This document shows positions 1-5,962 of a stretch of 7,974 nucleotides of DNA, one piece after another; position 1 is the first letter of the stretch; every line of letters starts with the position of its first letter. The stretch spans positions 1 to 7,974 of the forward strand of contig JBBSBC010000177.1 in assembly GCA_038251595.1 (NCBI GenBank), written 5' to 3'. The notes under the pieces are model-generated. The model did no database searches. It was not told the origin of the DNA and saw nothing but the letters and a program-made list of their open reading frames with translations. The position numbers and the translations under genes are program-made. Source of the DNA: JADLCX01 sp038251595 (GTDB lineage: Bacteria > Planctomycetota > Phycisphaerae > Phycisphaerales > UBA1924).

Positions 1-869
1 AGTGATCCGAAGACGCCGAACGCCGCATCGACGCGCCACGTTGTGCCGTTCCATCCTCCCTCAATCAACAGTTGCTGAACGCCGCGCTCGAACTTTGTGG
101 CGTGGCTCTCCTGACCAGTAATGAGGCTCTGCGCTTCGCTTATGCCCTCGCTCGCGGCCGCGATGATTGAGCCCACGGTGATGAGTTTGTCGATGGCCGC
201 TTGTGTCGATGTGGAAATCGACGGTGCGATCGTCGGGTTGGTGTTGACCCCCGCGACCCCCGCCCATGGCAGCTTGGTTGAAATGACCTCGTTGCCAATC
301 ACTTCCCACGTTGTGCCCGAACCGGCGGGCGCGGAGGTGATCAGGGTCATGTGAATCGCGGTGCCCGATGCATTGGTCGAACTATCGGTGACCAGCTTCC
401 ACTCGCTCATCGCCTGCCGAAAGCTGTTCGCGATCGCCGCGTTGCCAAAGCCTGGTGTGAGGGCGGTCACCCCGTCGCAGTCGAAAACTGAGACCAACTT
501 CAACTGTTCGAGCGTGGGTCGAACTGCGCGCGCCGGATTGAAGAGCGGATTGTTCAAAGCCAGATCGGTAAACTTGAAGTCGCCAACCTTCACCGTGTTT
601 CCGGTATCCACGCGATCCCAGTAGTGCGTTGACCACTGCACGAGGTCGGTTCGCAGGGTCTCATCGATCTCACCGTAGTAGACTGCGGTTTGCGCGGAGG
701 CTTGGTCTTGATTACCTAACCCCCCCCCAACAACGATCGAGAATGTGGCCGCGATGAGCGTGGCCGCGCGCCGCTTGCGGCCCTGCGGCGAGGGTGGAGC
801 GGATGATGGGCCACCTGAATGGCCGAAAAACCTGTGTTTAATGAGGTGTTGAAGGATCGTCGAAAGCAT
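1..869 (-). CDS. Exported protein of unknown function, N-terminal 289 codons (runs off the window)
   Basis: The frame is open from an ATG at 869 to the window edge; I checked it codon by codon and found no stop. A GGAGAA ribosome binding site at 883-878 lies 8 bases before the ATG and supports this start. The first ~60 residues form a long-tailed signal peptide: a Ser/Pro-rich head, a basic patch GRKRR (30-34), a hydrophobic stretch AATLIAATFSIVVGGG (about 35-50) and a likely signal peptidase I site after ASA (57-59). The mature part starts near QTAVYYGEID and has no membrane segment. It contains the segment FGNAAIANSFRQAMSEWKLV (141-160) and a later Ala/Ile-rich helical stretch (about 222-250). 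I do not recognise the family. The faint resemblance of 141-160 to secreted planctomycete proteins with a metalloprotease-like fold is too weak to use. A nine-G run encodes Gly48-Gly50 in the signal peptide. The gene lies 205 bases downstream of the anti-sigma gene and has its own structured leader. Confidence 0.85.
   Translation of the reverse strand, partial: MLSTILQHLIKHRFFGHSGGPSSAPPSPQGRKRRAATLIAATFSIVVGGGLGNQDQASAQTAVYYGEIDETLRTDLVQWSTHYWDRVDTGNTVKVGDFKFTDLALNNPLFNPARAVRPTLEQLKLVSVFDCDGVTALTPGFGNAAIANSFRQAMSEWKLVTDSSTNASGTAIHMTLITSAPAGSGTTWEVIGNEVISTKLPWAGVAGVNTNPTIAPSISTSTQAAIDKLITVGSIIAAASEGISEAQSLITGQESHATKFERGVQQLLIEGGWNGTTWRVDAAFGVFGS
720..728 (-). repeat. Homopolymer tract, nine G on the coding strand
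   Basis: Nine consecutive C on the plus strand read as three GGG codons (Gly48-50) within the signal peptide of the exported protein. Losing one G gives GGG GGG GGT TAG. Gaining one gives GTT AGG TAA after the glycines. Either slip therefore stops translation within three codons of the tract. Runs of this length are known hotspots for slipped-strand mispairing in bacteria; that it varies here is inference. Confidence 0.9.
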
Positions 870-907
870 GGTGTGGGTTCTCCGCGGCCGACCATCTCCG
901 AATGTAC

Positions 908-936
908 CTCCGAGGCCGCGCACGCGGCCATCGGAG
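908..936 (-). promoter_or_regulatory. Leader hairpin 2, 12 bp with one bulge
   Basis: Positions 908-919 pair with 924-929 and 931-936 around a four-base loop (920-923), with A930 bulged. All twelve pairs are Watson-Crick and mostly GC. The hairpin lies 39 bases upstream of the ATG at 869. No T-run follows it on the minus strand, so it is not an intrinsic terminator. Its element GGCCGCG (929-923, minus strand) is repeated at 889-883, just before the ribosome binding site, so its partner arm (920-914) has two possible partners. Confidence 0.6.
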
Positions 937-940
937 CATA

Positions 941-967
941 CCGGGAACTCACGCGGGTGGTTGCCGG
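941..967 (-). promoter_or_regulatory. Leader hairpin 1, 10 bp with one mismatch and one bulge
   Basis: CCGG at 941-944 pairs with 964-967, AAC at 946-948 with GTT at 960-962, and CAC at 950-952 with GTG at 957-959, leaving loop 953-956. There is a G-G mismatch (945/963) and a bulged T949. It is separated from the second leader hairpin by only four bases, so the two would stack in tandem in the mRNA leader of the exported protein. It contains CGGCAACC on the minus strand but does not otherwise match a riboswitch I know. Confidence 0.5.
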
Positions 968-1074
968 AGACTGATACGAGCACTCGCGGACAAGGATGCG
1001 TGACCCAACGTAATAATCACAATCTTCATACATACACCTGAGGAGGTGGACCTGTTTAGGGGGGAAACGTGGGT

Positions 1075-1818
1075 TTAAGGCTTGGACTTACCCGGTCGAA
1101 GGAAAAGCGTCCACACGAAGCCGAGCCAGCTCTTGAGCGGGAAGGGGATATAGGCCGAAACCACGATGCAGGTGCAGCCGTTGGTGGTTCGTGGCACACC
1201 GTGTTCGGCGCCAGCGGCGATGCGGATGTAGTCGCCCGGACCGAGAGTGGTGCCGGCGATGGTAAGGTCGCCAGAGATCATGAAGACTTCTTCGTCACCC
1301 GCGTGCTCGTGATCGGGGAGTGATGAGCCGGGGGCCATGTCGAGCATGATGGTGCGGCGGTTGGACTTGCGGCTCGCATGCAACTGCCGGAAGCGGACAC
1401 CGGTGACACCCGTGCGATGCCAGCGGCCGGTTGTGGCGCGGGTGATGGTGAGGCCGGTGGAGGGTGCGCCGACGGAATCGGCGACGAGCTTCTGTGCGTC
1501 GGCCGCTGAGGAATCATCCCACAGTTCGGCAGCCTCGCGCTCCTCCTCGATGAGTCGGGCTTGAAGCGCGTTGCGGATGCTTGCGGGTGCCGCAACCGGT
1601 TCGACTTCGAGGAGGGCTTCCATCGCGGAGATGACGGAAGCGTACGCGGCCACGAATGAAGGTTCGCCGGCGCGCATGCGGCGCTCGAAGTCGGCGGCCT
1701 CGGCGGGAGTGAGTGCGCCAGCGGCGTACAGCTCGGCCAACTCGACAGCCTCGGAGCCATCGGGCTTTGAGCTGTTGCCGGGTTGAAGCGGCGGGATGTT
1801 GGCGGGAGGAGGGTTCAT
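1075..1818 (-). CDS. ChrR-like cupin anti-sigma factor
   Basis: This 247-residue protein is the probable antagonist of the ECF sigma factor encoded just upstream; their ATGA overlap implies translational coupling. Residues ~23-100 are helical with the segment LAELYAAGALTPAEAADFER (27-46), the style of anti-sigma domains in the ChrR and RskA families that hold the sigma factor. The zinc ligands (His, His, Cys, Cys) of ChrR are absent: there is no His or Cys before residue 134. Residues ~138-220 are a cupin. Motif 1 gives His170, His172 and Glu176 followed by Gly183; motif 2 gives Gly195, Gly203 and His206, with Ala201 in place of the usual Pro. That is a complete metal-binding set. The end (about 225-240) is hydrophobic but short for a membrane helix. 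In Rhodobacter, ChrR releases sigma-E on singlet oxygen stress through its cupin domain. A similar sensing role here is inference; the signal is unknown. Confidence 0.85.
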   Translation of the reverse strand: MNPPPANIPPLQPGNSSKPDGSEAVELAELYAAGALTPAEAADFERRMRAGEPSFVAAYASVISAMEALLEVEPVAAPASIRNALQARLIEEEREAAELWDDSSAADAQKLVADSVGAPSTGLTITRATTGRWHRTGVTGVRFRQLHASRKSNRRTIMLDMAPGSSLPDHEHAGDEEVFMISGDLTIAGTTLGPGDYIRIAAGAEHGVPRTTNGCTCIVVSAYIPFPLKSWLGFVWTLFLRPGKSKP

Positions 1819-2366
1819 TGGAATATCAAACCGAGCTGATCACGTTGCTCGGCGAGACGGCGTACTCCGAGCCGGATCCTTGTCTTGACCGTGCCGATGG
1901 GAATGTTAAGAGCTTCGGCGATCTGTTCACGCGTCAGGCCTCGGTAGAAGGCCATGACGATCACGACTTGCTGTTCGGGCGGAAGGGTCGAGAGGGCCGC
2001 CTGAATCTTAGGACTTGTCGCGGTCGCCCCTTCGGTTTCCGAAACTGGAGCGGCGGCGGATTCATCGGGAAGAGTAACCATCGAAGATTTCAGGCCGCGA
2101 AGTCGGCGTACAGCGTCTATGCCGCGCGAGCGAGCGATCATGAGCAGCCAGGCGGCGACCGAACCGAGCGATCGGTTGTATCGATCGGAGCGTGTCCATG
2201 CTTCCCACATGACTTCCTGCAGAACATCTTCGGCCTCGGTGCGCTGACCGATAATCTTGATGAGCAGCCCGAAGACACGCGGTGCAAAGCGGTCGTGGAG
2301 CATCAGGAACGATTCCTGATCGCCCGCAGCGCAACGCATCACCAGGTCTTCATCGGTCGGTACCAT
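1815..2366 (-). CDS. ECF-family RNA polymerase sigma factor
   Basis: This 183-residue protein is the usual ECF length and has only the two conserved sigma domains. Region 2 spans about 12-91, with DRFAPRVFG (25-33), the acidic DVLQEVMWEAW (47-57) that contacts core polymerase, and AAWLLMIARSRGIDAVRR (71-88) for -10 recognition. A linker rich in Ala, Ser and Glu (about 97-120) follows. Region 4 spans about 124-175, with LPPEQQVVIVMAFYRG and the helix-turn-helix REQIAEALNIPIGTVKTRI for the -35 element. It would direct polymerase to stress promoters, one of which is often its own. The ATG at 2366 is the first reasonable start before the conserved domain; it has no strong ribosome binding site. 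The stop overlaps the anti-sigma ATG by four bases, so the pair are co-expressed. Its closest style is the ECF groups paired with ChrR or RskA proteins; I cannot assign the exact group. Confidence 0.93.
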   Translation of the reverse strand: MVPTDEDLVMRCAAGDQESFLMLHDRFAPRVFGLLIKIIGQRTEAEDVLQEVMWEAWTRSDRYNRSLGSVAAWLLMIARSRGIDAVRRLRGLKSSMVTLPDESAAAPVSETEGATATSPKIQAALSTLPPEQQVVIVMAFYRGLTREQIAEALNIPIGTVKTRIRLGVRRLAEQRDQLGLIFQ

Positions 2367-2419
2367 GGGGTGTTCAACAGAGGCGTAGTGGGGAGAGAAT
2401 GGGTGATCGCCGGTGGCGG

Positions 2420-2441
2420 AAAACCCTTGTGTAGAGGGGTT
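2420..2441 (-). terminator. Weak candidate terminator between the PhoH gene and the sigma gene
   Basis: AACCC/GGGTT arms (2422-2426 with 2437-2441) form a 5 bp stem with a ten-base loop, followed on the minus strand by four T. It sits 51 bases past the PhoH stop. The stem is short, so this is only a suggestion. The rest of the 125-base gap shows no promoter I would call. Confidence 0.25.
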
Positions 2442-2491
2442 CGTAGTTCACGGCGGGGTGGATTGTGAAAACCCGCGTGGGTGGCCGAGTG

Positions 2492-4129
2492 TCACAGAAG
2501 GCTGGCCGCGAGGCTGGCCAGTTCGCTGCGCTCGCTCTTGGCAAGCGTAACGTGGCCGACAACAGGGAGGCCTTTCATCTTCTCGACAAGATAAGAAAGC
2601 CCGTTGGAGGATTGATCGAGGTAGGGGTTGTCAATCTGCTGAATGTCACCGGTCAGCACGACCTTGGTTCCCTCGCCCACGCGCGAGACGATGGTCTTGA
2701 TCTCGTGCGGCGTGAGGTTCTGGGCTTCATCGACAATCATGAACTGGTGCGGTATTGAGCGGCCGCGAATGTAGGTGAGGGGCTCGAGGACGAGCTTGCC
2801 ATCGGCCATGAGCTTGCGGATGCGCTGCTCGCTGGACTGGCTGTCGGAAGTCTGCATGGGCGAGCCGCGCGTGCTCATCAGGTAGGTCAGGTTGTCAAAG
2901 ATGGGCTGCATCCAGGCGGTGAGCTTCTCATCTTTGTCGCCGGGGAGGTAGCCGATATCACGACCGAGCGGCATGATGGGGCGCGCGACGAGGAGTTTTT
3001 CGTAGCGTTCCTCGTTGAAGGTCTTGGTCATTCCCGCGGCGACCGCGAGCAGGGTTTTGCCGGTGCCCGCGCTGCCAAGGAGGGTGATAAGGCGGATCTC
3101 ATCATCGAGCAGGAGGTCCATCGCCATCGTCTGTTGCACGTTTCGCGGCATGATGCCGTAGGTCGGCTTGCGCGGCGCATTGACGGGGATGAGGTGGTCG
3201 GTATCGGCGAGTCGGCGGGCCAGGCCGGTGTGGCCCTCATCTTCACCATCGCGCATGACGACGAACTGGTTGGCGATGACCTCGCGCGTATACGTTACAC
3301 CCTCGGCGTTCGCGGCGTCCAACGCCTCGCCCAGACGATCGACGGCGAGCATGCGCTCGCTGTAGAGCTCGTCGATCAGCGTTCCCTCGACGACGACGTT
3401 CATGAAGCCGTTGTAGAGGCGGTCGGCATCGACCTTCTGGTTCTCAAAGTCTTCGGTGCGGATGCCGAGCGCATCGGACTTGATGCGGGCGTTGAGATCT
3501 TTGGAGACGAAGACGGCCCGCTTGCCCTGCTGGTGCAAGGCCCACGCGACGGCGATGATGCGGTTGTCGGGCGAATCGTCGGAGAGAACGGCGGGGCGCT
3601 TGTGTTCATCAATATCAATGCGCACGATGCCGGTGGCACCGGTCGGTTCGCCGTGTTTGCCGTTCTTGCCCGTGCGCGAGGCCGGCGCGTTGGGCGGGGT
3701 TGATGTTGAACCGGCGGAGGAGGCCATCCCCACCGTTGGGCTTGATTGACCCCATCGAACCCCATCGATCAGGCGACCCTGCACGCGCAAGCGATCGAGG
3801 TGGCGGATGCACTCGCGGGCGTTGCGGCCAATGTCATCGTTCTGCCGCTTGAGCTTGTCGAGCTCTTCGATCACGGTGAAGGGGATGACGACCTCGTGCT
3901 CTTTGAAGACAAAGAGGGCGTTGGGGTTGTGCAGCAGGATGTTGGTGTCAAGCACAAAGTGCTTGATGCCGGTTTCCTCATCGATGCTGACCGCCGCTTC
4001 GCCCGCCTTGCTGTTCGCGGGTCGGACTTCCGACTCGGCGCGGGCCTCGGGCGTTGGCCCCGAAGTGTTCGGGCCAGACTTGCCGGACTTGGACGTTGAT
4101 CGGCCTTCCGTGGTTTTGGCAGCGGGCAT
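2492..4129 (-). CDS. PIN domain-PhoH ATPase (PhoH2/YlaK type)
   Basis: A two-domain protein of 545 residues counted from the ATG at 4129. After a Ser/Lys-rich tail of about 50 residues, the PIN nuclease-like domain starts near 57: acidic residues are Asp61 (VLDTNI), Glu88/Glu89, Asp184/Asp185/Asp188 and Asp211 (VSKDLN), consistent with metal binding. Residues ~126-162 are a low-complexity Ser/Gly/Pro/Lys insert inside this domain. The PhoH ATPase domain runs from about 324 to the end, with Walker A GSAGTGKT (352-359), Walker B FMIVDEAQ (463-470) and LTGDIQQID (492-500). The family is linked to RNA unwinding and cleavage in the cytoplasm; family members named for phosphate starvation are not always phosphate-regulated. 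The frame extends up to 4243, but the extra 38 residues have a non-family composition, and ATG 4129 has a GGAG 13 bases upstream. It follows the small unknown gene by 141 bases and may share its transcript. Downstream is the sigma factor gene. Confidence 0.93.
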   Translation of the reverse strand: MPAAKTTEGRSTSKSGKSGPNTSGPTPEARAESEVRPANSKAGEAAVSIDEETGIKHFVLDTNILLHNPNALFVFKEHEVVIPFTVIEELDKLKRQNDDIGRNARECIRHLDRLRVQGRLIDGVRWGQSSPTVGMASSAGSTSTPPNAPASRTGKNGKHGEPTGATGIVRIDIDEHKRPAVLSDDSPDNRIIAVAWALHQQGKRAVFVSKDLNARIKSDALGIRTEDFENQKVDADRLYNGFMNVVVEGTLIDELYSERMLAVDRLGEALDAANAEGVTYTREVIANQFVVMRDGEDEGHTGLARRLADTDHLIPVNAPRKPTYGIMPRNVQQTMAMDLLLDDEIRLITLLGSAGTGKTLLAVAAGMTKTFNEERYEKLLVARPIMPLGRDIGYLPGDKDEKLTAWMQPIFDNLTYLMSTRGSPMQTSDSQSSEQRIRKLMADGKLVLEPLTYIRGRSIPHQFMIVDEAQNLTPHEIKTIVSRVGEGTKVVLTGDIQQIDNPYLDQSSNGLSYLVEKMKGLPVVGHVTLAKSERSELASLAASLL

Positions 4130-4149
4130 TGTGCTTGGTGGACTCCGTT

Positions 4150-4157
4150 CCCCCCCC
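4150..4157 (-). repeat. Eight-G tract in the leader of the PhoH gene
   Basis: Eight consecutive C on the plus strand, 21-28 bases upstream of the chosen ATG. From this start the tract is untranslated and could only affect mRNA folding or spacing. It would be coding only if the longer start at 4243 were used. Confidence 0.7.
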
Positions 4158-4270
4158 GACCCCTTGTGACACCCCGAACTGACCACATCCTTGCGACCAT
4201 GAGGGTATCGGCGCAACTGGAGCGGTTGGTGAGGATAACGCATTGGGGACGCGAATGGTTCTCGGAGTTG

Positions 4271-4708
4271 TCAGGGATTCGTCAAGTTGTGCGCGGGTGT
4301 GGGCGGCGCGTTGGCGCGCGTGGTGGTGGTGGCCTGAGCGCGGAACTGCTTCCACTCGTTGACCAACGCGGCCCAGGCGGCGGGGTCGGAGTGGGGAAGC
4401 TCGGGGTATTGGCGGATGAAGGGAAAATCGGCGCAGAGCTGCGCGTGCTCGGCCTCGGTGAGGAGCGGGGGCGCGGTGGGCTGCTGTGTTTGCGGAGCGA
4501 TTGATGGTGCTTCACGTGCGGCCGGTTGACTGCCCACTTTCGCGCCCACCTTCGCGGCGGCCGCGAGCGTTGTGGTGGTGAAACGCAGGATTGTGGCCGC
4601 GACTTGGCGGATGGTGGATTCGGAGGTCGAGGTTTGGAGAAGGTCGAGGAGCTTGGCGAGCGCGATGGACTGGGCGCGGGCGAGGTTTTCGGTGTTGATG
4701 GCGAGCAT
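4271..4708 (-). CDS. Small protein of unknown function, 145 residues
   Basis: I do not recognise this protein. An ATG at 4708 is preceded by a strong AGGGGG ribosome binding site six bases upstream, which makes it preferable to the more distant starts of the same frame (up to 4807). Those would be transcribed from inside the predicted promoter. Residues ~5-58 look helical and hydrophobic-amphipathic (NLARAQSIALAKLLDLL, 8-24), without a signal peptide or clear membrane span. A Pro/Gln/Ala-rich linker covers about 61-81. A second ordered part, 82-125, contains TEAEHAQLCADFPFIRQY and AAWAALVNEWKQF. The tail is Thr/Ala/Pro-rich. Two ordered blocks joined by a flexible linker suggest an adaptor or a partner-binding protein, but that is a guess. 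It sits 141 bases upstream of the PhoH gene and is probably cotranscribed with it. Confidence 0.75.
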   Translation of the reverse strand: MLAINTENLARAQSIALAKLLDLLQTSTSESTIRQVAATILRFTTTTLAAAAKVGAKVGSQPAAREAPSIAPQTQQPTAPPLLTEAEHAQLCADFPFIRQYPELPHSDPAAWAALVNEWKQFRAQATTTTRANAPPTPAHNLTNP

Positions 4709-4760
4709 GGGAACCCCCTGTCGGTGTCGGTTGACCGTGAGAACCGAACGAGAAGCGAGT

Positions 4761-4788
4761 AGAATACCTTGTATACGAACTTTGTCCA
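4761..4788 (-). promoter_or_regulatory. Predicted housekeeping promoter for the small protein and the PhoH gene
   Basis: Reading the minus strand, TGGACA (4788-4783, five of six matches to the -35 consensus) and TATTCT (4766-4761, four of six to the -10) are 16 bases apart. Transcription would begin near 4754, giving a leader of about 45 bases before the ATG at 4708. No terminator is seen between that gene and the PhoH gene. Confidence 0.5.
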
Positions 4789-4799
4789 GACATTTCGTA
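4774..4799. promoter_or_regulatory. Inverted repeat centred on the -35 element, possible operator
   Basis: TACGAA (4774-4779) and TTCGTA (4794-4799) are perfect inverted arms with a 14-base spacer. The -35 hexamer (4783-4788) lies almost exactly in the middle. A dimeric repressor bound here would cover the promoter. Six-base arms can arise by chance. Confidence 0.3.
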
Positions 4800-4865
4800 A
4801 GCAACAAGCAGAAATAGTTCGTGCCGCGTTGTAAGTGTTTCTCTGCGTAGGAGTTGGGAAGTCTG

Positions 4866-4904
4866 AAAAATGAGAGCCCCCCATGCGTCGCACATGGGGG
4901 GTTC
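4866..4904 (-). terminator. Intrinsic terminator of the large exported protein gene
   Basis: A perfect 9 bp GC-rich stem (4877-4885 with 4893-4901), a seven-base loop and, on the minus strand, five T at 4870-4866 after a six-base gap (4876-4871). It begins 41 bases past the TGA at 4943 and insulates the upstream gene from the promoter that follows. The T-run is short and slightly offset, but the stem is strong. Confidence 0.75.
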
Positions 4905-4942
4905 AGTAGTAGGTCGTAAACTCGATCAACAGTACCCGTCCC

Positions 4943-5959
4943 TCACTGGCACGACCCAAAGGGGACACCGAAGTAGGCACCGAGGAAGTCGAAGATGTCC
5001 TGAACCGTGACGCAGCCGGAGTTGTTGACATCCGCCGGCAAGCGCGGCTGGGGTGAGTACCAACAGGCTCCGGGCGTGGTTGAGAAGTACGCATCAAGGA
5101 AGTCGAACAGATCCTGCACAGTTACGCCGCCGACACCGTTGAAGTTGGCGACACCGCAGTTCACCGCGCAGTCGGTGAATGGGTCGATGGCATCGCGGAT
5201 GCTGTCGTGGTCACAGTCCTTGCCGATGGTGAAGAGGTACGCCCGCGCGAAGAGGTCGGTGTTCTCGCAGTTTGGCGGCCAGACTACACCGGGAAATGAC
5301 TGAACACCATCTGAGACCACGCGCTGCTCAAAGAGGTCGCTGAAGACCACCACGCGATAAACTCCGGGGCGCGGATAGGCGTTTGTGGCGCGAGAGAGGC
5401 CGATGGTCCGTGGGCCGGTGAAAACCGAGCCGGGAACCGTGATGGTGTTGGGGGCGCGAATCTTGAAGCCCGAAGTCACGTTCTCCCACCGATCGCAGGA
5501 GGTGAGCGATCCGGGGTTGGCCTCAATGAGCACGGAACCGGTCCAGTTGCTGCTGCCGGAGAGTTGGCGGATCGGGCCATAGTGCGTCATCTGAACAGGG
5601 ATGTGCAGCGCGTTGTCAAACGCCGATTCGAGCACTTCATCGGAGTTCACCGTCGAAGCGTGGGGCGGCGTGCAGTCGTTCTCGTGCAGGTGGAAGGGGG
5701 CGAGGCCGACCGCGCCGCCGCCGAGGACCGACGACTTGGCCGTGTAGTAGGGCGCGGTGTAGGGCGCGGCGGAATCGGGCGAGAGAACAACAGGGACTGC
5801 TGCATTCGAGCCGACGATGACCTGGCCGGTCCAAGACTCATTGATAATGATCTGTCCAGCGAGATCGTTCGCCTTTGCAATTTCAATTGTTCCGACGTTG
5901 GCAAGGTTAATGGCACGAGGCGAATCGTCGATCGCAGGTTCGGGAACGGCAAAGGTGGG
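4943..5959 (-). pseudogene. C-terminal part of the exported protein, after an in-frame TAG, with a dockerin-like pair
   Basis: These 338 codons continue in the same frame immediately after the TAG at 5960-5962. They carry the conserved tail of the exported protein: LAGQIIIN (33-40), GGAVGLAPFHLHENDC (81-96), then a beta-rich region, an Asp-rich loop DCDHDSIRDAID near 244-256, and two dockerin-like calcium-binding repeats at about 264-338. Repeat 1 has a degraded loop, NFNGVGGVTVQD (272-283); repeat 2 is closer to the consensus, DVNNSGCVTVQD (310-321). Each is followed by DFLxAYF. Such terminal pairs are typical of Phycisphaerae surface proteins and may mediate attachment. There is no ATG with a ribosome binding site near the beginning. 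The only early candidate start, GTG at 5650, lies within conserved sequence and has no ribosome binding site. This part is therefore probably expressed only if the stop is read through or is not real. Confidence 0.7.
4970..5127 (-). repeat. Internal DNA duplication encoding the two dockerin-like repeats
   Basis: Two 44-base copies, 4970-5013 and 5084-5127, match at about 35 positions without gaps. They encode the VTVQDxFDFLxAYF cores. The copies are 70 bases apart. The similarity at DNA level indicates an old tandem duplication kept by selection on the protein. Confidence 0.7.
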
Positions 5960-5962
5960 CTA
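5960..5962 (-). other. In-frame TAG inside a 994-codon reading frame
   Basis: Read on the minus strand, codon 655 of the frame beginning at 7924 is TAG. The preceding codons read REPL and the following PTFAVPEP. Both flanks have the G/C-ended codons of the gene, and there is no other in-frame stop before 4943. A single base change (for example TGG or CAG) would restore one protein of 993 residues. Confidence 0.85.

Noticed and set aside
959..966. CGGCAACC motif on the minus strand as a SAM riboswitch
   Set aside because: This short segment is shared with SAM-I and SAM-IV riboswitches, but the flanking helices, kink-turn and pseudoknot partners are not present. The segment is explained by the local hairpin.
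716..1033. Minus-strand frame of 105 codons overlapping the start of the partial exported protein
   Set aside because: It overlaps the signal peptide region in another frame and ends just after the G9 tract. Its sequence has no domain; the frame from 869 has a good ribosome binding site and continues to the window edge.
1036..1050. Short CACCT/AGGTG hairpin as terminator of the anti-sigma gene
   Set aside because: The stem is only 5 bp and no T-run follows on the minus strand.
1713..2468. Plus-strand open frame of 251 codons opposite the sigma factor gene
   Set aside because: It lies antisense to a clear ECF sigma gene. Its composition (Arg, Gly, His) is that of a GC-rich shadow frame and no domain is visible.
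3134..3703. Plus-strand open frame opposite the PhoH gene
   Set aside because: It is antisense to the PIN-PhoH gene, whose motifs are unmistakable.
4130..4243. Longer start of the PhoH protein at 4243
   Set aside because: The extra 38 residues are His/Arg/Ser/Gly-rich and unlike the family, and they run over the eight-G tract. ATG 4129 begins a normal basic tail.
4709..4807. Longer start of the small protein at 4807
   Set aside because: It would begin upstream of the predicted promoter and has no ribosome binding site, whereas ATG 4708 has a strong one.
4943..5650. Independent gene starting at GTG 5650
   Set aside because: Conserved coding sequence continues upstream in the same frame to the TAG, and GTG 5650 has no ribosome binding site. 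It is an internal codon.
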